Shown here piece after piece: positions 47,726 through 56,537 of a stretch of 64,000 nucleotides of DNA. Source of the DNA: Burkholderiales bacterium (GTDB lineage: Bacteria; Pseudomonadota; Gammaproteobacteria; Burkholderiales; Nitrosomonadaceae). A program made the position numbers and the translations under genes. The stretch covers positions 744,001 through 808,000 of the forward strand of contig JACKLR010000001.1 in assembly GCA_024235795.1 (NCBI GenBank), read 5' to 3'. Every line of letters starts with the position of its first letter. Position 1 is the stretch's first letter. The notes under the pieces are model-generated. The model had not been told where the DNA came from, did not search any database, and worked only from the letters and a program-made list of their open reading frames with translations.

Positions 47726-49642
47726 CTAAAAATAATAATTGACGGCGAAAATGGCTTCGTGGTTATGATCATAGCGGTTAAATTCCAGCCGCATATCCAT
47801 ATCCTGTGTAAACGCATACCGGGTGACGAAATGCGATGTAAAAAAACGCTTGTGCTCACCCAAAACAAAAGCCCGGTAACTGCCCGCCAGTTTAATTCTC
47901 AGATGGTCATTGAAATCATAGTACGCACCCATTTCGACATCACCACCGAATCGATAGTCCCGTTTCAAGTTGCCGGAAAACTCCGTCCTCACATCAACAA
48001 ATGAAAAGAGCAAAAGCGGCGAAAAAAAAGCCGGACGATACGAAACGCCTCTGCCGTAACTGCCTGTAAATGCATTGCAATAATTGCAGTCCCGGTCTCT
48101 GAGTGTATCGACGCTAAAATCCAGACGCCAGGACGGTTTAAAAAAAAGTGCATCATAGGGATTCAATGCGGTAATCGAAAGCAGTCTTGCCTGATCCAAT
48201 CGGACCCGTTCGGATTCAAAAAAATAGCGCAGTTTGAAGTCCATAAAAATAATTTCTGAATCTTTGTCATAGCCTTCATCTCTGGCCATTAAATCGTGAT
48301 AGGCCGGACGGTAAGCAAATTCGATAAAGGGCTCGCGGTCGTTATGACCCATCCCGATACGTAAACGATCAGCGCCATGACCGAGTTCCGGTGGACTGGT
48401 GAAATAGGTGATCGATTCACTTTCATCTTCGGTTACCTGAAGACGGCTTCTGGCCTGTAGGACTGAATAGGGGATTTTTACTTCATGGTCGCTTCCCTGC
48501 TGCATACTTTTATATTGTAAATAATCCATATACGCATCCAGCAACAGCACTTGCGACCGTGTTGAAAGACGCTTAAACATATCTGAAGTCGATGAAATTT
48601 TTTCTTTCACAAGCGCTTCAAAGACGCTTCTTTCCGCCTTGGTCATTGAATGCCGCTTTTGATTCATGAGACTCAAAAGCGATGGGCGGTACACAACTTT
48701 TTTAACCAGATCGTCCTGCGCCATCACAACTTTTACAGTATCCGCAGGGATAACACTAAAAAAGAACTGATCCCTTAGCCGAAGATCCGGTCTGGCAATC
48801 TCAAAAAGTGAAAGTACGTGGTAGGAACAATTCTCCTGGAAGTAATAATAATCGAAGTACGTGCCGCCCAACTCCCATAAATGCAACAGCATGGTATTGA
48901 GCTGGTCTTCCGTAAATTCCAGTTCATACTCCCAGAGGTCACGGCTTTCCAGATTATTATATTCCTGGACTTTCGTGTAATACGGGAAAATGGCGAAACG
49001 GCCCTCAAATGAACCCGTCAGACCCCGCCAGGCATAGAGTGCAGGATTATCCGTATCCGGAATGGCGGCGTAGTTGGCGCCATAATTGGTTAATTTCCGC
49101 GCTCCCCCGCGATCTCTGCTATCGATACGTACCAATGTATGACCAAACATCGACGCCGGATTATTCAAATAATACGTCGCAAAAACCAGAGTCACACCGA
49201 CCGGATCCAGCTCGTTGACCCAGCGATCAAGCCGATCGCACTGCTGTATTGCCAGACGATTGGCATCAAACTTCAGCTGTTGATTCAGCCATTTGAATCG
49301 GGCCGGAAAATTACACTGTGGATGTTCCTGATTCGGCGCCAGATTATCTAATGGCAGAAAAAAACTGGCCAGGGTGGCCATCAATTCGGATTGCGGACTG
49401 GTTTTGCCGTCAGGTGAATTAAAAAATTCCATGCCATCGGCTTCACTGACGACGCCACCAAACAATCGCGGCTTGTATTTTAACAGCAGATGCCAGATGC
49501 GTTGCTCGCTCAGCCTTAATTCCCCGGCCTGCTGTTGAAGCCCGGCAAGATAATCGTCTGTATGGATTTCTTTGGAAAAGACGGCTTCAGAAAACAGGAA
49601 GAACCCGATAACTATCCCGGCAAAACAATAAGCCCGTGGCAC
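47726..49642 (-). CDS. DUF4105 (Lnb N-terminal periplasmic domain) protein
   Basis: 638 residues with a signal peptide (AGIVIGFFLFSEAVFSKE). The DUF4105 domain (about 140-300) is marked by NNPASMFGHTLVRIDSRDRG, WEYELEFTEDQLNTMLLHLW and YYFQENCSYHVLSLFE. The last 200 residues are rich in alternating hydrophobic and aromatic strands and end in NYYF, which suggests an outer-membrane beta-barrel or an associated barrel-like domain. Function is not known; an enzymatic role is possible from the conserved Cys and His. First gene of a three-gene run. Confidence 0.8.
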   Translation of the reverse strand: MPRAYCFAGIVIGFFLFSEAVFSKEIHTDDYLAGLQQQAGELRLSEQRIWHLLLKYKPRLFGGVVSEADGMEFFNSPDGKTSPQSELMATLASFFLPLDNLAPNQEHPQCNFPARFKWLNQQLKFDANRLAIQQCDRLDRWVNELDPVGVTLVFATYYLNNPASMFGHTLVRIDSRDRGGARKLTNYGANYAAIPDTDNPALYAWRGLTGSFEGRFAIFPYYTKVQEYNNLESRDLWEYELEFTEDQLNTMLLHLWELGGTYFDYYYFQENCSYHVLSLFEIARPDLRLRDQFFFSVIPADTVKVVMAQDDLVKKVVYRPSLLSLMNQKRHSMTKAERSVFEALVKEKISSTSDMFKRLSTRSQVLLLDAYMDYLQYKSMQQGSDHEVKIPYSVLQARSRLQVTEDESESITYFTSPPELGHGADRLRIGMGHNDREPFIEFAYRPAYHDLMARDEGYDKDSEIIFMDFKLRYFFESERVRLDQARLLSITALNPYDALFFKPSWRLDFSVDTLRDRDCNYCNAFTGSYGRGVSYRPAFFSPLLLFSFVDVRTEFSGNLKRDYRFGGDVEMGAYYDFNDHLRIKLAGSYRAFVLGEHKRFFTSHFVTRYAFTQDMDMRLEFNRYDHNHEAIFAVNYYF

Positions 49643-49718
49643 GAAAAGCCCAAAAATGGAAAATATAAAACGAGCGGATATAGGCTGTTACCTATATCCG
49701 TCATCTATTCTATCGGGC

Positions 49719-50228
49719 CTAGTTCACAGCAGACAGATGAATATTGCAGGATTTTGACAGGCTTTGATGTTGACTCAACTGGGTTTCAAGCTGGCCGAGC
49801 AATTCGATGGGGGATGTCTGCGCACTCACCACTAAATCATCAAAATTTTCTTGCGCCATCGCGCCAAATTCAGGGTAGGCAGCCGTCGGACACTGATACA
49901 TACTGGCCAGAATATTCAAATGCTCACCTTTACCCTGCGCCATTTCTTTCACCAGACTGGTGTAATTTTCAGCAGCAAAAACTTCTCTTTCTTTACTGAT
50001 ATTAATCAAACCATGGTCACCACAATTTGAAGTTCCGAAAGTCATCCCAAATGTCTGGGAACCAAACGTTCCGTTAGTTGTTGCGGCAAAAATCTGTTCC
50101 GGACCCCGTTCAGATCCGATCACCATGGAGCCAAGCCCACACCCTGCCGTACCATATCCAGCGGCAAAAACAGACATTGGAAACATCAGCAGTAATGCTG
50201 CAAACACAGTTAAACGATTCCTTCTCAT
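49719..50228 (-). CDS. DUF3015 family exported protein
   Basis: 169 residues with signal peptide (LTVFAALLLMFPMSVFA). The mature start AGYGTAGCGLGSMVIGSERG and the FGTSNCGDHGLINIS block are the marks of DUF3015, a family of periplasmic proteins of unknown function. Four cysteines (two in the CGLG and NCGD blocks, two later) may form disulfides. It precedes the DUF4105 gene in the same direction by 76 bp and may be cotranscribed. Confidence 0.8.
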   Translation of the reverse strand: MRRNRLTVFAALLLMFPMSVFAAGYGTAGCGLGSMVIGSERGPEQIFAATTNGTFGSQTFGMTFGTSNCGDHGLINISKEREVFAAENYTSLVKEMAQGKGEHLNILASMYQCPTAAYPEFGAMAQENFDDLVVSAQTSPIELLGQLETQLSQHQSLSKSCNIHLSAVN

Positions 50229-50612
50229 AGTACTCTCCTTATCAGGGATATCATCATTTCAAACCGTTATTAACACCTGAATGCCAACGGCTCGGCTTGA
50301 AACAACCAAAGTTTTGTCGGAACTTCAAGAAGATGATCTGAGTAAAAAAACTTACCAGAACGGTACAAAATTTACTGAAACTTCCATGAACTGTCAAACA
50401 AAAGTCAACGATTAACTTGATATTTGATTGCCTGAATTCGATCCATTGAAATCACACGTTCCATATTACCAAATAGCAAAACAACACTACAAATTTTCAT
50501 GGCGCTGAGACAATCATTTAAATCCCACACATGATTTCTTTGTTACTTTTCCGAATGTATGGTATATGGATAGCGTACTTGCATAATAATTCGCCAGAAT
50601 TTGTGAAAAAAG
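50229..50612. other. Divergent intergenic region
   Basis: About 380 bases between divergent genes; no coding frame or RNA recognised. Likely holds promoters for the DUF3015 gene and the small membrane protein. Confidence 0.4.
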
Positions 50613-50990
50613 ATGGAGACAACTGTTATTTTTGTAATTGCCTACCTGGCAACAGGCATTGCGCTTATCGGATACGATTTCGCTGCGCCATCAGAACATA
50701 AAAAAAATTATATATCAGAAGGAAAATTAAGAGGGATATTGGCCACATGGTTCTTTTGGCCGGTATCGGCCTTTATGGATAGCTATTACGCCATTAAAAA
50801 AGGGAAAGCTGGCTTTAGATTCGCTTTAGGCGTCATGCTCTTGTTCATCGCAATATTTTTTATAGCCAGTCTTTTTTTTCATTTTGTTTCCAGCGCTTCC
50901 GTCTTCGCTTATCTTGGATGCTTTGTGATAATCGTACTGCTTTCACCATTTTTGGCGGCACTAGCGCTGCCCAGTCACGACCAGCTCTAA
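50613..50990 (+). CDS. Small membrane protein of unknown function
   Basis: 125 residues, mostly hydrophobic, with about four predicted helices (3-22, 40-58, 70-92, 95-120). The loop PSEHKKNYISEGKLRGILAT faces one side. No family recognised. A GGAG sequence lies close before and over the ATG (TGGAGACA is the start itself), so the start is not fully certain. GIY-YIG follows in the same direction 75 bp later. Confidence 0.5.
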   Translation: METTVIFVIAYLATGIALIGYDFAAPSEHKKNYISEGKLRGILATWFFWPVSAFMDSYYAIKKGKAGFRFALGVMLLFIAIFFIASLFFHFVSSASVFAYLGCFVIIVLLSPFLAALALPSHDQL

Positions 50991-51064
50991 CATGAACTAT
51001 TTTAAAGCGTAAACTCACGCTTACTTTGTCAACACGGCAACAAAAACTGGAAAACCGGTTAACG

Positions 51065-51319
51065 ATGAACTGGACGGTTTATATTCTTGAATGTGCTGAT
51101 GGTAGTCTATACACCGGCATAACCAAAGATTTGACACGACGAATCACAGAACATGAAACCGGGAAAGGTGCACGCTATACCGCCGGTCGTGGCCCATTCC
51201 GGCTTGTACATCAAGAATTCCATGAAAACAGATCGGAAGCAACAAAAAGGGAAGCAGCAATCAAAACGATGACTCGTGCTGAAAAACTGGAATTGATTCC
51301 ACGAAAACCTTCACTGTAA
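51065..51319 (+). CDS. GIY-YIG nuclease family protein
   Basis: 84 residues of the small UPF0213/YhbQ-like group of single-domain GIY-YIG nucleases. The motifs are WTVYILECADGSLYTGITKD (GIY reads VYI, YIG reads YTG) with conserved Arg in LTRRITEHETGKGARYT and the glutamate in ATKREAAIK. I start at the ATG at 51065; the frame runs upstream to a TTG. Probably a housekeeping DNA-processing protein, function unproven. Confidence 0.85.
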   Translation: MNWTVYILECADGSLYTGITKDLTRRITEHETGKGARYTAGRGPFRLVHQEFHENRSEATKREAAIKTMTRAEKLELIPRKPSL

Positions 51320-51641
51320 TTGTTTAGACATAGGCTAGTACTGTGGTGCAGACTTCATACAATCTGGCGGTCTGCTTACGACCCAGACTAATGGAATGGT
51401 CGCCCCGTATTACCAAATGACAGCAAACCAAGTGTAAGCGGGCATTCAATTGTGCCAATTTTATCTATCGTTCAGATGCTAATTTTAAATTTAACTAAGG
51501 GCAATAATCGTCATGATCTATAGAACTTGATAACTTGCCTTTTTAGTATGATACACAGCAACTTTAAATTATTCGTTGACTATGAAAATAGAAAGGTGTT
51601 CAGTTAAAGGAAGCTCTGTGATGTGTATTGTGGCGCAAAAG

Positions 51642-52220
51642 TCATTTCTCAGCACACCGGGTAAGAATCTGTGTGAAACCCTTATCTATATTAATTTTGG
51701 TCGCATTGGCCAAATGATTATAAAAAACGGCCATGCCTGACATGGCTATAATCTCCATAATTTCTTCTTCGTCAAAACCATATTCTTTTAATACCTGAAA
51801 ATCATTTTCACTGGAAGCATGCGAGTCTTTCGCCAATCTGACGGCAAAATCAATAGCCGCTTTGTCTTTTGCGCTATCCTCTTCATCAATTGAGTGAGTT
51901 GTAATGAGTTTTTCTATTTGTGTTTGAGAAACACCAATATTCAAACAAAATGCATGGTGCGCAGCTTCACAGTAGTGACAATCTTTTAATGATGAAATGG
52001 CTACAAAGATCATCTCTTTTAGACGTCTACTAACCCGTCCACTTGTTAAAATATGATTCATGACAGGCCAGATACCATTTAATGATTCCGGAGCAGTCGC
52101 CCAGACTCGGAAAAAATGAGGTGTAAAAGGCGCATTTAATGCTGTTTTGATTTTATTAAATGTTGTCTCAATTTCTGGTGTTACAGGAGCATCATCGATA
52201 ATTTGACTAATTGTTCTCAT
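51642..52220 (-). CDS. AhpD-like carboxymuconolactone decarboxylase-family protein
   Basis: 192 residues of the peroxidase-related AhpD-like family. The redox motif is visible as KDCHYCEAAHHAFC, with CxxC and the conserved His, typical of alkylhydroperoxidase-like proteins that use the cysteine pair to reduce peroxides. The N-terminus (PFTPHFFRVWATAPE) and EEEIMEIIAMSGMAVFYNHL fit the family. Single gene at the start of the accessory region. Confidence 0.85.
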   Translation of the reverse strand: MRTISQIIDDAPVTPEIETTFNKIKTALNAPFTPHFFRVWATAPESLNGIWPVMNHILTSGRVSRRLKEMIFVAISSLKDCHYCEAAHHAFCLNIGVSQTQIEKLITTHSIDEEDSAKDKAAIDFAVRLAKDSHASSENDFQVLKEYGFDEEEIMEIIAMSGMAVFYNHLANATKINIDKGFTQILTRCAEK

Positions 52221-52647
52221 ATGGATTCTTTCTTAGGGTTATGTTTTTTGAAGATAAATTTATTTGTTCTAAATTGTTTCCTAGCAATCTTCAGAATTAT
52301 GAATATAGAGGATAATGCAAGAAATTATTTTAATATCTGATATTTTTTTGTAGCCATTTGTTAAGTGTTTCTTTATTAACTTTTTGAAAAGGTATTTTAG
52401 TGGCGAAATTTAATTTGACAATTAGATTGTTGTTTTTAACCATGCCTTAATTAATTTTTTAGATTGATCTGTAAATTTTATTGATTGATTTTTAATCTAA
52501 AAGCTATTTTTTAACAGATAATTAAAGATTTCAGTAATTAACTTTGGCACAGCCTTATTTTTTGTATTTTGGTGATGGTCTCAGCAGCCGTCGTTTTCCA
52601 ATCGAACTCGATCGAAAACACAGGATTAAATTAACTAATACACCATA
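52221..52647. other. AT-rich stretch without a gene
   Basis: Over 400 bases of very AT-rich sequence, much richer in T than the core genes, with no supportable frame. It looks like inserted or decayed sequence. Confidence 0.4.
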
Positions 52648-52821
52648 TCAGTGATGCGTTTCCCGATAATTGGTAAGTAACTCCGCCACAATGATAATCA
52701 CGCCCATGGCCATATAAAAATTCCGAGCCACCGGTTCATCGGCAAAACCCAGAATAAAAGGTACGACTATGAGTGTTGGTCCAACGATCCGTTCGATCCA
52801 GCCATGCAGCGTAAAGGCAGG
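52648..52821 (-). pseudogene. C-terminal fragment of a small membrane protein
   Basis: 57 codons open between an in-frame TAG and a TGA, with no start codon. It reads LHGWIERIVGPTLIVVPFIL and ARNFYMAMGVIIIVAELLTN, two transmembrane helices with the pattern of SPW-repeat-like proteins. The upstream end coincides with the REP palindrome at 52826, so the 5' part was probably lost in a rearrangement at that point. Confidence 0.5.
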
Positions 52822-52825
52822 CTAG

Positions 52826-52856
52826 TAGCCCGGATGGAGCTCGCGAAATCCGGGAA
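52826..52856 (+). repeat. REP-like palindrome, left of the RAYT gene
   Basis: CCCGGAT (52829-52835) and ATCCGGG (52848-52854) with a 12-base loop. The same pattern recurs, inverted, at 53458-53487 on the other side of the transposase gene. Confidence 0.75.
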
Positions 52857-52901
52857 AATTGAGCCTGTCCCAGGCAAAATCACTTTCCAAACCGATACTG
52901 A

Positions 52902-53411
52902 TCAAAACGTGTCACTATTCGCACACCCCCAATTCAATGGACAAACCGTTTTCGCAACAAAACGGTGGAAGTTTGAATAAGGCCAGTCTTTCACCTGCTT
53001 AACATGGCCATGTTTAACTGGATTATAGTGGATATAATCAATATGCCGTGAAAAATCAACATCATCGCGTAGCGTATGCTCCCAAAAGCGTCGTTGCCAG
53101 AGTGCGTATTTGCCCTTGGTGTTTCGAATAATGGGTATTTGCTTTGCAAGTTGATGTGTAAAATGGCTTTTAATGGATCGCCAGCGGGAAGAATAATCAG
53201 CATCATCTGGTGGCAATGTCCAGATAGCATGCATATGTTCCGGTAATACGACCCAGGCTTCTATCGTAAATGGCCTTGCTTCTCGCATTTTCCGCACCGC
53301 TTCACGTAAAAATTCAAGATGATCGATCAATAAAGTTGATTTCCGATCACTTAATGTGATGGTGAAGAAATAGCTTCCACCCATAACACGATTGCGTCGA
53401 TAGCGCACCAT
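52902..53411 (-). CDS. REP-associated tyrosine transposase (RAYT)
   Basis: 169 residues of the Y1 HUH family related to IS200 transposases. HUH motif is visible as LPEHMHAIW (H59 and H61) and the catalytic tyrosine lies in SRHIDYIHYNPVKHG; HIDYIHYNPVKHG is a RAYT hallmark. RAYT proteins cut and join single-stranded REP sequences. The gene is flanked by two inverted REP palindromes, the expected context. It is a single gene and its frame is intact. Confidence 0.92.
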   Translation of the reverse strand: MVRYRRNRVMGGSYFFTITLSDRKSTLLIDHLEFLREAVRKMREARPFTIEAWVVLPEHMHAIWTLPPDDADYSSRWRSIKSHFTHQLAKQIPIIRNTKGKYALWQRRFWEHTLRDDVDFSRHIDYIHYNPVKHGHVKQVKDWPYSNFHRFVAKTVCPLNWGCANSDTF

Positions 53412-53457
53412 TCGTTTGCCCTATAACCAATGATAACTCTATGTTCGGTAATCCCGC

Positions 53458-53487
53458 TTCCCGGATTCCACAAGTTCCATCCGGGCC
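53458..53487 (-). repeat. REP-like palindrome, right of the RAYT gene
   Basis: CCCGGAT (53460-53466) and ATCCGGG (53479-53485) with a 12-base loop. Read on the minus strand it matches the copy at 52826-52856 in CCCGGATGGA and AATCCGGGAA-like ends. Confidence 0.75.
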
Positions 53488-53621
53488 ACTTGCTTTTTTA
53501 GCATCTAATAATCATATAATCGTTTGAATTGTAATGAAATATATTATTTTTCAAATCATTTCCAACAATCAATTGTGACATAGCCTAATTTTATGTTTGG
53601 TATTTGAAGCGCTCCAGCTTT

Positions 53622-54623
53622 TTAGTGACTGTTTTTTTGTACCTTGGAATAAGCAATTCTAGATTGTTGAAATTGCGCAATATCAGCCAGGTTTTGCACG
53701 GAACCCGCATATAAAATACCTAACTCATTAACCGATTGGCATTTAATATCGTTTATTTTTGTAACTTCTAGTGAATCTGAAAGTGCATTCAGTGGAGCCC
53801 CGCCTTGATAATTAAAACAGATAGCGACTTTATCACCCTCGGATACTGTAAGTGGTTTAGCCAAGGGAAAAATTATATATTGTGTATACCAATCCAAAGT
53901 ACTGCATGTCTCCATATTTAGCGCCAGTATATTTTTAGTGATGAGTCGTAAGGCATTAAATTGACCACTCTGGGTAATCGTTATTTTCCCATCCCAACTA
54001 CAATCTGGGTTAAATGGCTCGGCATAGGTCAATAATTGAAATATTTCGGGATCACTGAGGTTTTGGCTTCTTGCTTGAATTGAATAGGGATCTTGAAACA
54101 ATATCGTGGGCGCATTAAAACCCTCAAAATTGAAATCTTGTTGTATTGGCTGAATAGCCTGAATGCTGGCTTCCGGTACAAAGACGGGCAATGGCCCGCC
54201 GAACTTTTCTAAATAACGTTTTTTAAAAGCATTGATAACGGGCATTTGTTTTTCGCGCAGCAAGCCAGTATGCAGCATTTCACAGATTACTATATCAACG
54301 GGTTCTGGTGGCAGGTAATGCATAGCATCTGCCTGAATCACATCAATCTTGTCACCATTGGTATTTTTTTCAATTAATTTACGTGCAGCTTCCACCAACT
54401 CCGGATTGCGTTCAACGCAATAAACCTTTTGCGCTTTTTGCGCGGCAAAAAAAGACTGTACACCCGTTCCGCCACCCAATTCTAAAACTTTGGCGCCTGG
54501 TTTTACCACCCAATCAATTGCTTGCTTAAAGCCTTTCATCCGGTGGGGGTCATTTAGCATGTTGTAATGGTAATGTAGTGGAATGAACTGGCCGAGTTCC
54601 AGACTTTCATAGTTATTTTGCAT
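53622..54623 (-). CDS. SAM-dependent methyltransferase, PRMT-like
   Basis: 333 residues from the ATG at 54623, chosen because AGGAG sits 6 bases upstream; the frame runs on for 47 more codons without a Shine-Dalgarno. Motif I is KVLELGGGTGVQ (46-56), motif post-I is KVYCVERNPELVEAA, and PVDIVICEMLHTGLL resembles the double-E loop of protein arginine methyltransferases. The C-terminal 150 residues look like a beta-barrel-type domain (SLEVTKINDIKCQSV). Substrate is unknown; it may act on protein arginine or a small molecule. Confidence 0.75.
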   Translation of the reverse strand: MQNNYESLELGQFIPLHYHYNMLNDPHRMKGFKQAIDWVVKPGAKVLELGGGTGVQSFFAAQKAQKVYCVERNPELVEAARKLIEKNTNGDKIDVIQADAMHYLPPEPVDIVICEMLHTGLLREKQMPVINAFKKRYLEKFGGPLPVFVPEASIQAIQPIQQDFNFEGFNAPTILFQDPYSIQARSQNLSDPEIFQLLTYAEPFNPDCSWDGKITITQSGQFNALRLITKNILALNMETCSTLDWYTQYIIFPLAKPLTVSEGDKVAICFNYQGGAPLNALSDSLEVTKINDIKCQSVNELGILYAGSVQNLADIAQFQQSRIAYSKVQKNSH

Positions 54624-54794
54624 ATTGGCTCCTGAATATAGGTTGCTACACAAAGAATATATAACAACAATTAAGCTTCTATATGCAGTATGCCAGCACA
54701 CTGACCACTTCATATTGCCGAAATATAGGCAGATTGTCTTATTATTAGTAGTTGGAGGCGTCATCTGACGGCCAGGAGAGTTATTGAAAGCGGT

Positions 54795-54843
54795 GACTGG
54801 CTGCTCCTTGCCGAATAGCGACCGTTACAAAACGGCCACTAAT
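54795..54843 (+). repeat. Dispersed TGGCCGA-type motif, copy A
   Basis: A 49-base sequence immediately 3' of the first recombinase stop; 3 changes in the first half from copy B at 58720-58768, and identical from GCCGAATAGCGACC through CGGCCACTAAT. Candidate recombination site or recombinase terminator; in copy B TGGCCG and CGGCCA can form a hairpin. Confidence 0.7.
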
Positions 54844-55520
54844 GCCAAATTTATACTTCAGTTTGTTCGGCTATTTCCAATGCATCATCGACTTCAATTC
54901 CTAAATACCGAACAGTGCTTTCCAGTTTTGTGTGACCTAACAGAAGTTGTACGGCTCTTAGATTCTTGGTTCTTTTATAAATCAGTGAAGCTTTGGTTCG
55001 TCGCATCGAATGCGTACCGTAAGCAGCAGACTCCAGCCCAATCTGTTTTATCCAGAAATGGACAATTCTCGCATATTGCCGTGTAGATAAGTGCGGTGAT
55101 AATTTTATCCTACTAGGAAATAGGTAATTTTCACTTTTAAGCCTGGCGTGTTCGATCCAATCTGACACAGTTTCCCTAGTCAGTTTGGTGATTTCAAATT
55201 GAACTGGTTGATGAGTTTTTTGCTGTTCAATGATTACTCGGCTTAAAATTTGTTTTCCTTGAGAAACGTCTCGAACCTTTAGTTTTACCAAATCACATGC
55301 ACGTAGTTTGCTGTCTATGGCTAGGTTAAATAGCGCTAGGCCTCTCACTTTCCGCGACAATTGCAGTCTTATCCGTATTACCCAAATCTCCCTAAGTTTA
55401 AGCGGAGCCTTCTGTCCAACTAATTTACCTTTATTCCAGGATTCTCTATTTTTGCGGATTTGTGTAGTATTTATCATGATTTGAATCCTTCATTCGGGTT
55501 TATGGAATCAAAAGTGTAGA
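54815..55520 (-). repeat. Direct repeat unit 1 (recombinase gene with flanks)
   Basis: About 700 bases matching 58735-59443, in the same orientation: the recombinase gene, the 3' motif and about 45 bases upstream of its start (including TTTATGGAATCAA). The two units bracket about 3.2 kb of cargo. Recombination between them would delete or circularise it. Confidence 0.8.
54851..55477 (-). CDS. Small tyrosine recombinase, copy 1
   Basis: 208-residue tyrosine recombinase with catalytic Arg59 (SKLRACDLVKLK), Lys about 87, His156-Arg159 (GTHSMRRTKA), His182 (LLGHTKLE) and Tyr191 (TVRYLGI); all are present. The usual N-terminal core-binding domain is missing or reduced to 30-50 residues, as in FimB/FimE-type recombinases of about 200 residues. 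It is about 93 percent identical to the copy at 58777-59403, by eye 14 differences. It is followed within 10 bases by the dispersed motif. Probably active. Confidence 0.9.
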   Translation of the reverse strand: MINTTQIRKNRESWNKGKLVGQKAPLKLREIWVIRIRLQLSRKVRGLALFNLAIDSKLRACDLVKLKVRDVSQGKQILSRVIIEQQKTHQPVQFEITKLTRETVSDWIEHARLKSENYLFPSRIKLSPHLSTRQYARIVHFWIKQIGLESAAYGTHSMRRTKASLIYKRTKNLRAVQLLLGHTKLESTVRYLGIEVDDALEIAEQTEV

Positions 55521-55723
55521 CTTTGGTGGTATGTCGATCGTCGTCCTATAGCAGAGAAAATCATGTATTTGGTAATTGCTAGAGCCCTGTATTTAATGCA
55601 TTCCTGATGCATTGTTCATTCAGATGCCGTGAAAGACAGTTATGAAGTGGCATTACTGTTATCGATTTGTTTTATTTATCACTCCTCTTTTTTTTCATTA
55701 ATAAATTTACGATGAGGAAAAAC

Positions 55724-56527
55724 ATGAAAATAAAATTTTATGGATATAACGCCTTTTTAATCGAATCAGATGATAAAAAAATTGCTATTGACCCTGGCGC
55801 AATATTTTTTTATTGGTTCCGATTGACTACGCTTATTCCAAAATCAGAATGGGACAATATTACACATATCTTTATCACACACGGTGATCCAGACCATTAC
55901 TGGCACGCTGATCGGGTAGCAAAAATTTCAAATGCAACCGTCATTTGTAACAAAACAATGGTGAAGGAAGTAAAGGATAAGGCGTTAATGCTTGGGCCGC
56001 GTGATAAAGGGCTGGCATTCACGACAGAATTTACCAATCTTCATATCCTCTCCGTGGATGAAACCATTGAGATAGATAACATGTCAATAACCGGAATTAA
56101 AACAACCCATGGCGAGCTTGTCTTTAAATGGGGCCCTTTTTCCAAAACGTTGAAGCCGGGCTCAGGTGAAAGGATTGGGTGGGGTGCGATTGGTTTTAAA
56201 ATCAATCTGGACGGAAAAACGATTGTTAATCTTGGCGATACATTGCTACACGTAAAGGAATGGCAGACTATTGTCGAGCCTGATGTATTGATGATACCCA
56301 TAGGTGGTAAGGCTGTTCATAATACGATGGATGTTGAAGAAGCCATACAAGCGGTTAAAAACATGCGCCCAAAGTTGGTGATTCCCTGCCATTATAATTG
56401 CCCGGCTTTTTTTACTAAAACATATAACCCGGCTGATGATGAGATGTTTAAGCGTGAGGTGGAAAAGGCGGGATCTAAGTGCGTTATTTTAGGTGCCGGT
56501 GATTCAATCGATATTACTGCTGAATAA
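55724..56527 (+). CDS. MBL-fold metal-dependent hydrolase
   Basis: 267 residues from the ATG at 55724, with GAGGA about 7 bases upstream; the frame is open 19 codons more. The metallo-beta-lactamase motif is ITHGDPDHYWHADRV (H53, D55, D57, H58), then TTHGELVFKWGP, NLGDTLLHV, MIPIGGKAVHNTMDVEEAI and VIPCHYN with the final His. The first His of the usual HxHxDH is replaced by Gly. It resembles UlaG-type hydrolases. Function unknown. The methyltransferase-like gene follows 10 bp after its stop. Confidence 0.85.
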   Translation: MKIKFYGYNAFLIESDDKKIAIDPGAIFFYWFRLTTLIPKSEWDNITHIFITHGDPDHYWHADRVAKISNATVICNKTMVKEVKDKALMLGPRDKGLAFTTEFTNLHILSVDETIEIDNMSITGIKTTHGELVFKWGPFSKTLKPGSGERIGWGAIGFKINLDGKTIVNLGDTLLHVKEWQTIVEPDVLMIPIGGKAVHNTMDVEEAIQAVKNMRPKLVIPCHYNCPAFFTKTYNPADDEMFKREVEKAGSKCVILGAGDSIDITAE

Positions 56528-56537
56528 TAACGTCAAA

